5,325 nucleotides of DNA from Longimicrobiales bacterium. Its GTDB lineage: Bacteria > Gemmatimonadota > Gemmatimonadetes > Longimicrobiales > Gaopeijiaceae. Position 1 is the first letter of the stretch; every line of letters begins with the position of its first letter. The stretch is from assembly GCA_022428035.1 (NCBI GenBank), contig JAKMDG010000303.1:1-5325 (forward strand), read 5' to 3'. Positions 1 through 5,325 of this stretch are shown here, piece by piece. A model generated the notes under the pieces. The model was not told the DNA's origin. It was given only the letters and a program-made list of their open reading frames with translations, and did not search any database. The position numbers were made by a program, and so were the translations under genes.

Positions 1-1
1 G

Positions 2-826
2 GGGCGGGCGACCCTCGTGACTGCCGTGGCTGCCGGTCTGGCCGTGACTCTTGCTGCCGCGGGGTCACCCGCAAACGACGCAGCAGAGCGCGCGACCATC
101 CCCGTCTCGTTCGCCCATCACTATGCCTCCTTTACGGGCATGGCACCGCAGGACATCCGGGGGCCCTCGTACGATGGCGACTACCACTTCGTTCGCCTTG
201 CCTTCCAGAGCAGTCGCGGAGGCGGCGGGTTCGGGCGTCGTCGAGGAGGGGCAATGTGGGCACACGACTACCCACGAGCGGACCGCAACTTCCTCGCGAT
301 CCTCGACGAGACGACGAACATAGGTACGAGCCGGGAGCAGTCGAACGTCCTCACCTTGCTGGATGAGGAGCTATTCCGGCACCCTGTTTCGTACATCGTC
401 GAACCGGGCTTCTGGAACCCGAGTGACGAAGAAGTCGACCGCCTGGGTGACTACCTCCAGAAGGGTGGCTTCCTCATGGTCGATGACTTTCGAGGGCCGC
501 GTGAACTCGACAACCTGGAGTTCCACCTCAGGCGAGCCCTCCCCGATCACGACATGATGCAGGTTACGGAGATCGACGAGATCTTCGATTCCTTCTTCCG
601 CATTGTGCCGCAGAACGTAGTGCCACCCTATGGCGGATACCCGCCAGCCTGGTACGGCATCTACGAGGACAACGACATCACGAAGCGCTTGATGGTGATC
701 ATCAACGCGAACAATGACATGGCCGAGTACTGGGAGTTCTCAGACTACGGGTACTATCCCATCGATCTGGCCAACGAGGCGTACAAGCTCGGCGTGAACT
801 ACGTCGTCTACGCCATGACACACTAA
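2..826 (+). CDS. DUF4159 domain protein, exported; 5' end beyond the window
   Basis: The frame is open to the left edge. The first start codon inside the window is GTG at 17, but that start would give a hydrophobic Ala/Val/Leu stretch with no basic n-region. Codons 2-16 read G-R-A-T-L, so an Arg sits just where a signal peptide needs it; the true start is therefore probably upstream. Cleavage is plausible near A-G-S-P-A (residues 15-19 counted from GTG 17), which makes the mature protein periplasmic. DUF4159 marks are: YHFVRLAF (56-63), WAHDYPRAD (81-89), HPVSYIVEPG (122-131), GGFLMVDDF (150-158), a late strand IINANND (228-234), and the C-terminal LGVNYVVYAMTH (258-269). A Gly/Arg-rich loop lies at 67-78. 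The protein has no Cys. DUF4159 is, to my recollection, related to class I amidotransferase-like folds and in some Proteobacteria is fused to a BatA domain, which fits its place before a MoxR/DUF58/BatA set. Its biochemical role is unknown. Family call is confident; start is not. Confidence 0.87.
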   Translation, partial: GRATLVTAVAAGLAVTLAAAGSPANDAAERATIPVSFAHHYASFTGMAPQDIRGPSYDGDYHFVRLAFQSSRGGGGFGRRRGGAMWAHDYPRADRNFLAILDETTNIGTSREQSNVLTLLDEELFRHPVSYIVEPGFWNPSDEEVDRLGDYLQKGGFLMVDDFRGPRELDNLEFHLRRALPDHDMMQVTEIDEIFDSFFRIVPQNVVPPYGGYPPAWYGIYEDNDITKRLMVIINANNDMAEYWEFSDYGYYPIDLANEAYKLGVNYVVYAMTH

Positions 827-832
827 CCCTTC

Positions 833-838
833 AGGGAG
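833..838 (+). promoter_or_regulatory. Shine-Dalgarno site for the MoxR gene
   Basis: AGGGAG lies 7 nt before the TTG at 846, in the 19-nt gap after the DUF4159 stop. It supports the TTG start over the next in-frame ATG (codon 30), which would fall inside the first helix of the ATPase region and has no comparable site. Confidence 0.7.
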
Positions 839-845
839 AACACTC

Positions 846-1886
846 TTGGCTGACGACGCGATCGGAACCGTCCAGCTGGACGATGCCAACGATGTAGCAC
901 TGGCGGACAAGCTGAAGCACGGCCGCGAGCAGATGATCAGTGAGTTGCGAAAGCTGATCGTTGGACAGGAAGAGGTCATCGAGCAGGTCCTGCTCTCTCT
1001 CTTCGTGGGTGGCAACAGTCTCCTCATCGGTGTGCCGGGACTGGCCAAGACGCTGCTGATCCACAGCATCGCTCAGGTCGTCGACCTCAAGTTTTCCCGG
1101 ATTCAGTTCACCCCTGACCTGATGCCGTCAGACATCACAGGCACGGACATCATCCAGGAGGATCCGGATACCGGCCGGCGCTCGATGGTGTTCTCTCCGG
1201 GCCCGGTGTTTTCGAACATCGTCCTGGCCGATGAGATCAACCGAACTCCTCCGAAGACACAGGCCGCTCTGCTCGAAGCGATGCAGGAGCACCGCGTCAC
1301 GGTGCAGGGACGCACCTACACGCTCGATGAGCCCTTCTACGTCTTTGCGACTCAGAACCCGATCGAACTCGAGGGAACGTACCCCCTACCCGAAGCACAG
1401 CTCGACCGCTTCATGTTTGAGATCGCCATTGAGCACTTGCCCGAAGAGGAAGAGCTGGAGGTCATCCGCTCCACGACCGGGAACCTGAAGCCGGAGTTCA
1501 GCCATGCGGTCACGGGCCCCGACCTGGTTGGTTTTCAGGAGCTGGTGCGACGTGTCCCGGTATCAGAGTCCGTTCTCCGTTACGCAGTCGGGCTCGTCCG
1601 ATTGACGCGACCTGACGCCAACGGCGACGGCCCGGACTTCGTGAAGAAGTGGGTAGCCTACGGCGCGTCTCCACGAGCGGCTCAATACCTGGTGCTCGGT
1701 GCGAAAGCCCGAGCCCTGACCCTGGGTCGGTACCACGTCACGTTCGATGACATCCGCGCCCTGGCTCAGCCAGTGCTCCGTCACCGCGTCCTGACCAACT
1801 TCCACGCGGAGTCCGAGGGGAAGTCGGCGTCACAGCTCGTGGACATGCTGATCGAGTACGCACCCCAGCCGTCCTCGGGGATGTAG
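846..1886 (+). CDS. MoxR-family AAA+ ATPase
   Basis: This is a cytoplasmic AAA+ ATPase of the MoxR type, 346 residues, a usual family length (about 310-350). MoxR proteins are thought to act as chaperones that drive maturation or assembly of partners, working with vWA proteins encoded nearby. All motor motifs are present: Walker A GVPGLAKT (62-69), Walker B IVLADE (125-130) followed by INR, sensor 1 FATQNP (167-172), the arginine-finger region LPEAQLDRF (181-189, R188), and sensor 2 GASPRA (273-278, R277). The helical lid occupies roughly residues 225-335. A short acidic N-terminal extension (residues 1-25) precedes the ATPase core. The start is TTG with a good ribosome-binding site. The gene follows DUF4159 by 19 nt and precedes DUF58 by 9 nt, so co-transcription is likely. 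It resembles the ATPases of Bat-type operons more than RavA, as it lacks RavA's long C-terminal extension. The substrate is unknown. Confidence 0.96.
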   Translation: MADDAIGTVQLDDANDVALADKLKHGREQMISELRKLIVGQEEVIEQVLLSLFVGGNSLLIGVPGLAKTLLIHSIAQVVDLKFSRIQFTPDLMPSDITGTDIIQEDPDTGRRSMVFSPGPVFSNIVLADEINRTPPKTQAALLEAMQEHRVTVQGRTYTLDEPFYVFATQNPIELEGTYPLPEAQLDRFMFEIAIEHLPEEEELEVIRSTTGNLKPEFSHAVTGPDLVGFQELVRRVPVSESVLRYAVGLVRLTRPDANGDGPDFVKKWVAYGASPRAAQYLVLGAKARALTLGRYHVTFDDIRALAQPVLRHRVLTNFHAESEGKSASQLVDMLIEYAPQPSSGM

Positions 1887-1895
1887 GGCGATACC

Positions 1896-2816
1896 TTGGC
1901 CACCACGCGTCCCCGCCATTCGGCAGCAGGCACTCAGTTCCTCGACCCGGCCGTCCTCGGCCGGATCGGGAATCTGGAGCTGCTCGCGCGTACGGTCGTC
2001 GATGGATTCCTGACCGGGCTCCACCGTTCGCCCTACCTGGGGTTCAGCATGGACTTCGCCGAGCACCGGCCGTACATGCCCGGCGACGACATCCGTCGGA
2101 TCGACTGGAAGCTCTTCGCTCGCAGCGACCGCCACTATATCAAGCTGTTCGAGGCGGATACCAACGCGAATTTCTCGGTGCTGCTCGATCTGTCCGCGTC
2201 CATGAGCTACGGAAGCCACTCGCTTACAAAGCTCGACTACGCACGTTATCTCGCCGCGTGTCTCACGTACTTCTCGAACAAGCAGCGAGACCGGGTCGGC
2301 CTCGTCACGTTCGATCACGAAGTCGTCGACTACGTGCCGCCCTCGATGAAGCACCTGGATACAATCCTGCACACCCTCGATCGGGCAAAGGCAGGGCGGC
2401 CTGGTTCTCTGGCCGAGCCGATCCTGAAGATCACCGAAATGCTGGGCCGCAAAGGCATCCTGGTCGTCATCTCGGACTTCTACGAAGAGCCCGATGCCGT
2501 GTTGAGCGCGCTCGGTCCACTACGGGCCCGCGGTCACGACGTCATCGTGTTTCACGTCATGGATCCGTACGAGCTCGAGTTCCCGTTCCAGGAGGCGTCG
2601 GGCTTCGAGGACTTGGAGACCGGTGAGCAGATCCCGGTCATTCCCGGCAAGCTGCGCGCGGATTATCTCGCCATGATGAACGCGCACCTCGCCGCACTCG
2701 AGAGGAGCTTTACCGACCACAGGATCGACTATCGACTCCTCGATACGTCCAAGCCGCTCGATACGGCGCTCTTCGAGTACCTCCTCGCCCGTGAGCGGAT
2801 GAGCAAGACACGATGA
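1896..2816 (+). CDS. DUF58 protein with vWA domain
   Basis: A 306-residue soluble DUF58 protein, the usual partner of MoxR ATPases. The DUF58 signature covers residues 41-86: GLHRSPYLGFSMDFAEHRPY, then MPGDDIRRIDWKLFARSD. The vWA fold follows with an intact MIDAS metal site: D98, S100 and S102 in DLSASM (98-103), T138 in LVTF (136-139), and D194 in VISDF (191-195). No TM helix is visible, so it should act in the cytoplasm, unlike longer DUF58 proteins that carry N-terminal membrane helices. The only Cys is C122. The TTG start at 1896 has a weak upstream AGGG (1885-1888) that overlaps the MoxR stop codon; the next in-frame ATG is codon 52 and would cut off part of the signature, so TTG is preferred. 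The end overlaps the next gene by 4 nt. Likely role (inference): a metal-dependent adaptor between the ATPase and a client or membrane partner. The function is not established. Confidence 0.93.
   Translation: MATTRPRHSAAGTQFLDPAVLGRIGNLELLARTVVDGFLTGLHRSPYLGFSMDFAEHRPYMPGDDIRRIDWKLFARSDRHYIKLFEADTNANFSVLLDLSASMSYGSHSLTKLDYARYLAACLTYFSNKQRDRVGLVTFDHEVVDYVPPSMKHLDTILHTLDRAKAGRPGSLAEPILKITEMLGRKGILVVISDFYEEPDAVLSALGPLRARGHDVIVFHVMDPYELEFPFQEASGFEDLETGEQIPVIPGKLRADYLAMMNAHLAALERSFTDHRIDYRLLDTSKPLDTALFEYLLARERMSKTR
2813..2816 (+). other. ATGA stop/start overlap (translational coupling)
   Basis: The ATG of the BatA-type gene and the TGA of the DUF58 gene share these four bases. No strong Shine-Dalgarno site precedes this ATG (only a loose GAGCGGATGAG stretch), so reinitiation by ribosomes finishing DUF58 is the likely way this gene is translated. 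Confidence 0.75.
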
Positions 2817-4942
2817 GTCTCGTCTTTCTGGTACCGCTTTTCCTCATCGGCTTTGCAGGTGTAGTCGTGCCGATCGCAGTGCACCTTACGCGCAGACAGC
2901 GGCGTAACGTGGTGTACTTCCCGTCATTGATGTTTCTGGAAAAGATCCCGTACCAGGAGCGTCGTCGACGCCGAATCCAACACTGGTTCCTTCTCTCCCT
3001 TCGCGCACTCGCGCTCGCCCTCGTCGCTGCAGCGTTTGCCAGACCCTTCCTCGACCAGAGCTCGGGGGCCGCGCTGGGATCGGCCGGACCACGTGAAATC
3101 GTCGTGCTCCTCGACCGATCCTACAGTATGGAAATCGGGGATCAGATCGAGCAGGCGCGGTCGCAGGCAGAGACGATCCTCAGTGACCTCGGACCGCTCG
3201 ACCGGGCGTCACTGGTGACGTTCGCCCGCGGGGCCGAGGTGGTTGCACGCTCTACCTCGGACCGGGCCCGCCTGAGGGGCGCACTCGACACGGTCACGGT
3301 GAGTTCCGGTGCTACAAGGTTCGGTCCGGCCCTCAAGGTCGCGCAGACAATCCTCGAGGAGTCCACACTCGCACGGGGTGAGGTCTACCTGCTCAGCGAC
3401 TTCCAGCGTAATGGCTGGACTGGTGACGAGGGGGTCCGGTTGCCTCCCGGGAGTTCCCTGATTCCGATCGAAGTGGGCGGCGAGGACACGATCGACAATC
3501 TGATGGTCTCGGACGTCACTCTCCCGAGACAGATCGTCGCGGGCCGGGAACGGATCACGCCGACGGCAAGGGTCGTTCGCCGTGGTGGTGAGGCCCCTCG
3601 GACCGCCAGCGTATCGCTCGAGCTCGATGGTCAGGAGATCCAGACCGTGGATATCGAGCTCGCTCCGAACGATGCGCAGCCCGTGAGCTTTCAGGCGTTT
3701 ACCCTGTCCCAGCCTCATACGACGGGAACGGTGCGGCTCGACGATGATGCGCTGAGCGCTGACGACTCGCACCACTTCGTACTTTCGCCCGGCACTGCAC
3801 TCTCCGTGTTGATCGTGGACGGTGCAGGAGGCTCGTCCGATCCCAGCCTGTACCTGCGTGGCGCGCTCGGGATCTCCGATGACGGACGCTTCGACGTGCG
3901 GTCCCGACGTTCCAGTACGGTCCGCCCCGTCGATCTCGAGGGCGCAGCAGCGGTCTTCATCAACGACGTCCAGCTCGACGGTGGCTCTGCCGAACGGATC
4001 CGCAGCTTCGTAGAGGACGGGGGCGGTGTGCTCGTTGCGCTGGGTCAGGACAGCGGGTGGCCAGCTTCGGCGGCCGACATGCTCCCCGGTACCCCCGGGG
4101 CCATGCAGGATCGACTCCAGGGACGAGGTGGACGGCTCGGGTACCTCGACTACGAGCACCCCGTGTTCGAGGTCTTCTCCGGACCGCGCAGCGGTGATTT
4201 CACGGGGGCCCGCTTCTACCGCGCACGTGCATTCGCACCCTCCGACTCAGCCGCGGTCCTGGCGAGGTTCGATGACGGCTCGGTTGCCCTCGCGGAGCTG
4301 CGTCTCGGCCGTGGGCGGGTTCTGGTCTGGACTACGTCACTCGACTCGTTCTGGAACGACCTCGCACTTCAGCCCGTCTACCTGCCCTTCGTTCATCGAC
4401 TGGCAGAGTATCTAGGTGGCCGCGGCGAGGCTCTGCCCTGGTTCGTGGCCGGCCAGGTTGTGGATGTTGCTGACCCGGAGGCGCTGGAGACCGCTGGCCT
4501 CGTCTCGTCCGAGGCTGCGGGTCTGGTCGAAGGGCTGGATCAGGTAGCGCTCTCGCCCATGGGTGGGAACCTCGCTCTTCCGGCCGTGGATGGACCGCGC
4601 TATCTGCCCCTTGAGGAGCACGGCTTCTACACGGTGCGACAGCCGGGAACGGATCCGGATCGCCCGTTCGTGATCGCCGTCAACGTGGATCTGGAGGAGT
4701 CGAACCTCGGCCGGGTAGAGCCCGACGAGTTAGCCCTCCAGATCGAGGCTCCCGCCATTGTGGACGACGGGAGTCCCCGGCTGACCCAGGCCGTGGAACT
4801 CCAGAGAGAAGATCAGGAACGGCGGCAGTCGCTGTGGCGTTGGCTGCTCGCGGCGGCACTGGCGCTCTTCGCCCTCGAGACGGTGATCTCGAACTGGGTG
4901 TCGAGACGCGCCACGGGAGCCGCCGGAGTCGTCACGGGTTAG
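2813..4942 (+). CDS. BatA-type membrane protein: double-TM, vWA and amidotransferase-like domains
   Basis: A 709-residue inner-membrane protein. Residues 1-80 form the BatA N-terminal double-TM domain: TM1 about 3-24, an Arg-rich loop (27-57, including five Arg at 50-54) that should be cytoplasmic, and TM2 about 58-77. A vWA domain spans about 95-222 with MIDAS residues D101, S103, S105 (DRSYSM, 101-106), T136 and D196 (LLSDF). A beta-rich segment (about 228-325) ends in LDDDALSADD, typical of these proteins. Residues about 330-530 look like a class I glutamine amidotransferase fold (VLIVDGAGG 332-340; VFIND 381-385; GGGVLVALG 403-411) but no catalytic Cys exists; I see no Cys in the whole protein. 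A closing beta domain includes GFYTVRQPG (604-612) and VNVDLEESNL (623-632). TM3 is about 674-692. By the positive-inside rule, residues 80-673 face the periplasm. The start codon overlaps the DUF58 stop (ATGA), implying translational coupling. It combines parts that in Bacteroides are spread over BatA and others. Its role in the complex is inferred, not shown. Confidence 0.9.
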   Translation: MSLVFLVPLFLIGFAGVVVPIAVHLTRRQRRNVVYFPSLMFLEKIPYQERRRRRIQHWFLLSLRALALALVAAAFARPFLDQSSGAALGSAGPREIVVLLDRSYSMEIGDQIEQARSQAETILSDLGPLDRASLVTFARGAEVVARSTSDRARLRGALDTVTVSSGATRFGPALKVAQTILEESTLARGEVYLLSDFQRNGWTGDEGVRLPPGSSLIPIEVGGEDTIDNLMVSDVTLPRQIVAGRERITPTARVVRRGGEAPRTASVSLELDGQEIQTVDIELAPNDAQPVSFQAFTLSQPHTTGTVRLDDDALSADDSHHFVLSPGTALSVLIVDGAGGSSDPSLYLRGALGISDDGRFDVRSRRSSTVRPVDLEGAAAVFINDVQLDGGSAERIRSFVEDGGGVLVALGQDSGWPASAADMLPGTPGAMQDRLQGRGGRLGYLDYEHPVFEVFSGPRSGDFTGARFYRARAFAPSDSAAVLARFDDGSVALAELRLGRGRVLVWTTSLDSFWNDLALQPVYLPFVHRLAEYLGGRGEALPWFVAGQVVDVADPEALETAGLVSSEAAGLVEGLDQVALSPMGGNLALPAVDGPRYLPLEEHGFYTVRQPGTDPDRPFVIAVNVDLEESNLGRVEPDELALQIEAPAIVDDGSPRLTQAVELQREDQERRQSLWRWLLAAALALFALETVISNWVSRRATGAAGVVTG

Positions 4943-4958
4943 GAGATTGAGGGAACCG

Positions 4959-5027
4959 ATGATCGAGACGGGAATCGCTCGTCGGAGTGCGGACGGGTAT
5001 TGGCGGGCCTCGGCGAATCAGAAGTAG
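4959..5027 (+). other. Doubtful 22-codon ORF in the spacer
   Basis: In the 113-nt spacer between the BatA-type gene and the next gene, an ATG at 4959 is preceded by GAGGGAA (4949-4955) and opens a 22-codon frame ending in TAG at 5025. The predicted peptide starts MIETGIARRSADGYW and has no hydrophobic segment or recognisable motif. It could be a leader peptide that couples translation to the gene at 5056, but an ORF this short can arise by chance in GC-rich DNA. Nothing else clear is visible in the spacer: no strong hairpin followed by T-run, and no convincing -35/-10 pair. Confidence 0.2.
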
Positions 5028-5044
5028 GTTCGCAAGGTCGCAAC

Positions 5045-5052
5045 GGGAGAGG
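5045..5052 (+). promoter_or_regulatory. Shine-Dalgarno site for the gene at 5056
   Basis: GGGAGAGG lies just before the ATG at 5056, with its GGAG core (5046-5049) 6 nt away. It favours this ATG over an in-frame GTG at 4987, which would add 23 mostly Arg/Gly residues of low-complexity character and has no comparable site. Confidence 0.7.
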
Positions 5053-5055
5053 CAC

Positions 5056-5325
5056 ATGAGGGAATCAGAAAAGCGTCAGGTTCAAAATCGGATCAGCGAC
5101 GTCGTTCGTGGCGTTCGCTGGCGGTGGCGCGTGCGTCTCGCCCTCCGAGGTCTGATGTGGGTCGTAGCACTCACGGCCGGCGTGACCTTCCTCGCCGCAA
5201 TCGGGCTCGAGCGCGCCCGGTTCGATGCAGACACCGTCATCGCACTGCGGGTGCTGACCTGGTTCACGCTCCTCGCCTCAACCATGTGGTTCCTGGTCAG
5301 GCCACTCCGGCGCAAAGTCACGGAC
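5056..5325 (+). CDS. Membrane protein N-terminus, possibly DUF4175 type; 3' end beyond the window
   Basis: The frame stays open from ATG 5056 to the right edge (90 codons). The peptide begins MRESEKRQVQNRISDVVRGV, then an Arg/Trp-rich amphipathic stretch RWRWRVRLALRG (21-32). Two hydrophobic helices follow: about 33-51 (LMWVVALTAGVTFLAAIGL) and about 61-81, separated by a short loop with E52, R53, R55 and D57, D59, and then the basic RPLRRK (82-87). This gives a helical hairpin with both ends cytoplasmic. Large proteins placed directly after BatA-type genes in such clusters often start with this kind of TM pair and are annotated DUF4175, so I suggest that family, but no diagnostic domain lies within the window. 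It is 113 nt from the previous stop, farther than the other gaps, so it may be the next operon gene or have its own promoter. The existence of the gene is well supported; the family name is a guess from context. Confidence 0.72.
   Translation, partial: MRESEKRQVQNRISDVVRGVRWRWRVRLALRGLMWVVALTAGVTFLAAIGLERARFDADTVIALRVLTWFTLLASTMWFLVRPLRRKVTD

Noticed and set aside
1830..2372. 180-codon open frame on the - strand across the MoxR/DUF58 junction
   Set aside because: Antisense to two real genes and without recognisable domains; long shadow frames are expected at this GC content.
4084..4100. Perfect 6-bp inverted repeat CCCCGG / CCGGGG with a 5-nt loop
   Set aside because: It sits inside coding sequence with no T-run after it, and is explained by Pro/Gly codons in GC-rich DNA; not a terminator.
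3209..4159. 316-codon open frame on the - strand inside the BatA-type gene
   Set aside because: It lies wholly antisense to a well-supported gene with recognisable domains. Its translation has no familiar motif and has the Arg/Pro/Ser-rich look of a GC-rich shadow frame.
4026..4415. 129-codon + strand frame inside the BatA-type gene
   Set aside because: It overlaps the amidotransferase-like domain in another frame, and its Ser/Arg/Pro-rich translation is typical of an out-of-frame reading.
4987..5055. GTG at 4987 as an earlier start for the last gene
   Set aside because: It would add 23 Arg/Gly-rich residues of no clear character and lacks a good ribosome site, while ATG 5056 has one at ideal spacing.
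1..5325. Searched for tRNA, rRNA, CRISPR arrays, insertion sequences and long direct repeats
   Set aside because: Nearly the whole window is coding; by eye I found no repeat array, transposase motif or RNA gene signature.

Overview
The window is a compact, GC-rich (by eye about 60-63% GC) bacterial chromosomal segment in which every gene reads on the + strand. It carries a MoxR / DUF58 / BatA-type vWA gene cluster, the family that includes the Bacteroides aerotolerance (Bat) operon and, more distantly, the RavA-ViaA type pairs of MoxR ATPase and vWA protein. A stand-alone DUF4159 protein with a signal peptide, high GC, frequent TTG starts and the particular wording of the DUF58 and BatA proteins point to Gemmatimonadota or a related environmental lineage. 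That assignment is an impression from protein style, not a database result.

Layout: (1) positions 2-826, a DUF4159 protein whose true start most likely lies left of the window; (2) 846-1886, a MoxR-type AAA+ ATPase with a TTG start; (3) 1896-2816, a soluble DUF58/vWA protein, also with a TTG start; (4) 2813-4942, a 709-residue membrane protein with an N-terminal BatA double-TM domain, a vWA domain, a beta-rich middle, a glutamine-amidotransferase-like domain and a C-terminal TM helix, overlapping gene 3 by ATGA; (5) a 113-bp spacer, 4943-5055, with one doubtful 22-codon ORF; (6) 5056 to the right edge, the first 90 codons of a membrane protein with an Arg-rich N-terminus and two TM helices, possibly of DUF4175 type.

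How they may work together (inference): the MoxR ATPase and the DUF58 protein are predicted cytoplasmic and would form a chaperone/adaptor pair. The BatA-like protein would be anchored in the inner membrane with its vWA and amidotransferase-like domains on the outer face, next to the exported DUF4159 protein. The joint function is not established; envelope stress, protein assembly or metal/cofactor maturation are all possible. Gaps of 19, 9 and -4 nt between genes 1 to 4 argue for one operon with translational coupling. Both vWA proteins keep a complete DxSxS motif.

I saw no RNA gene, mobile element, CRISPR array, clear promoter or terminator. The window is a well-built variant of a widespread but poorly understood system, not an obviously new one.
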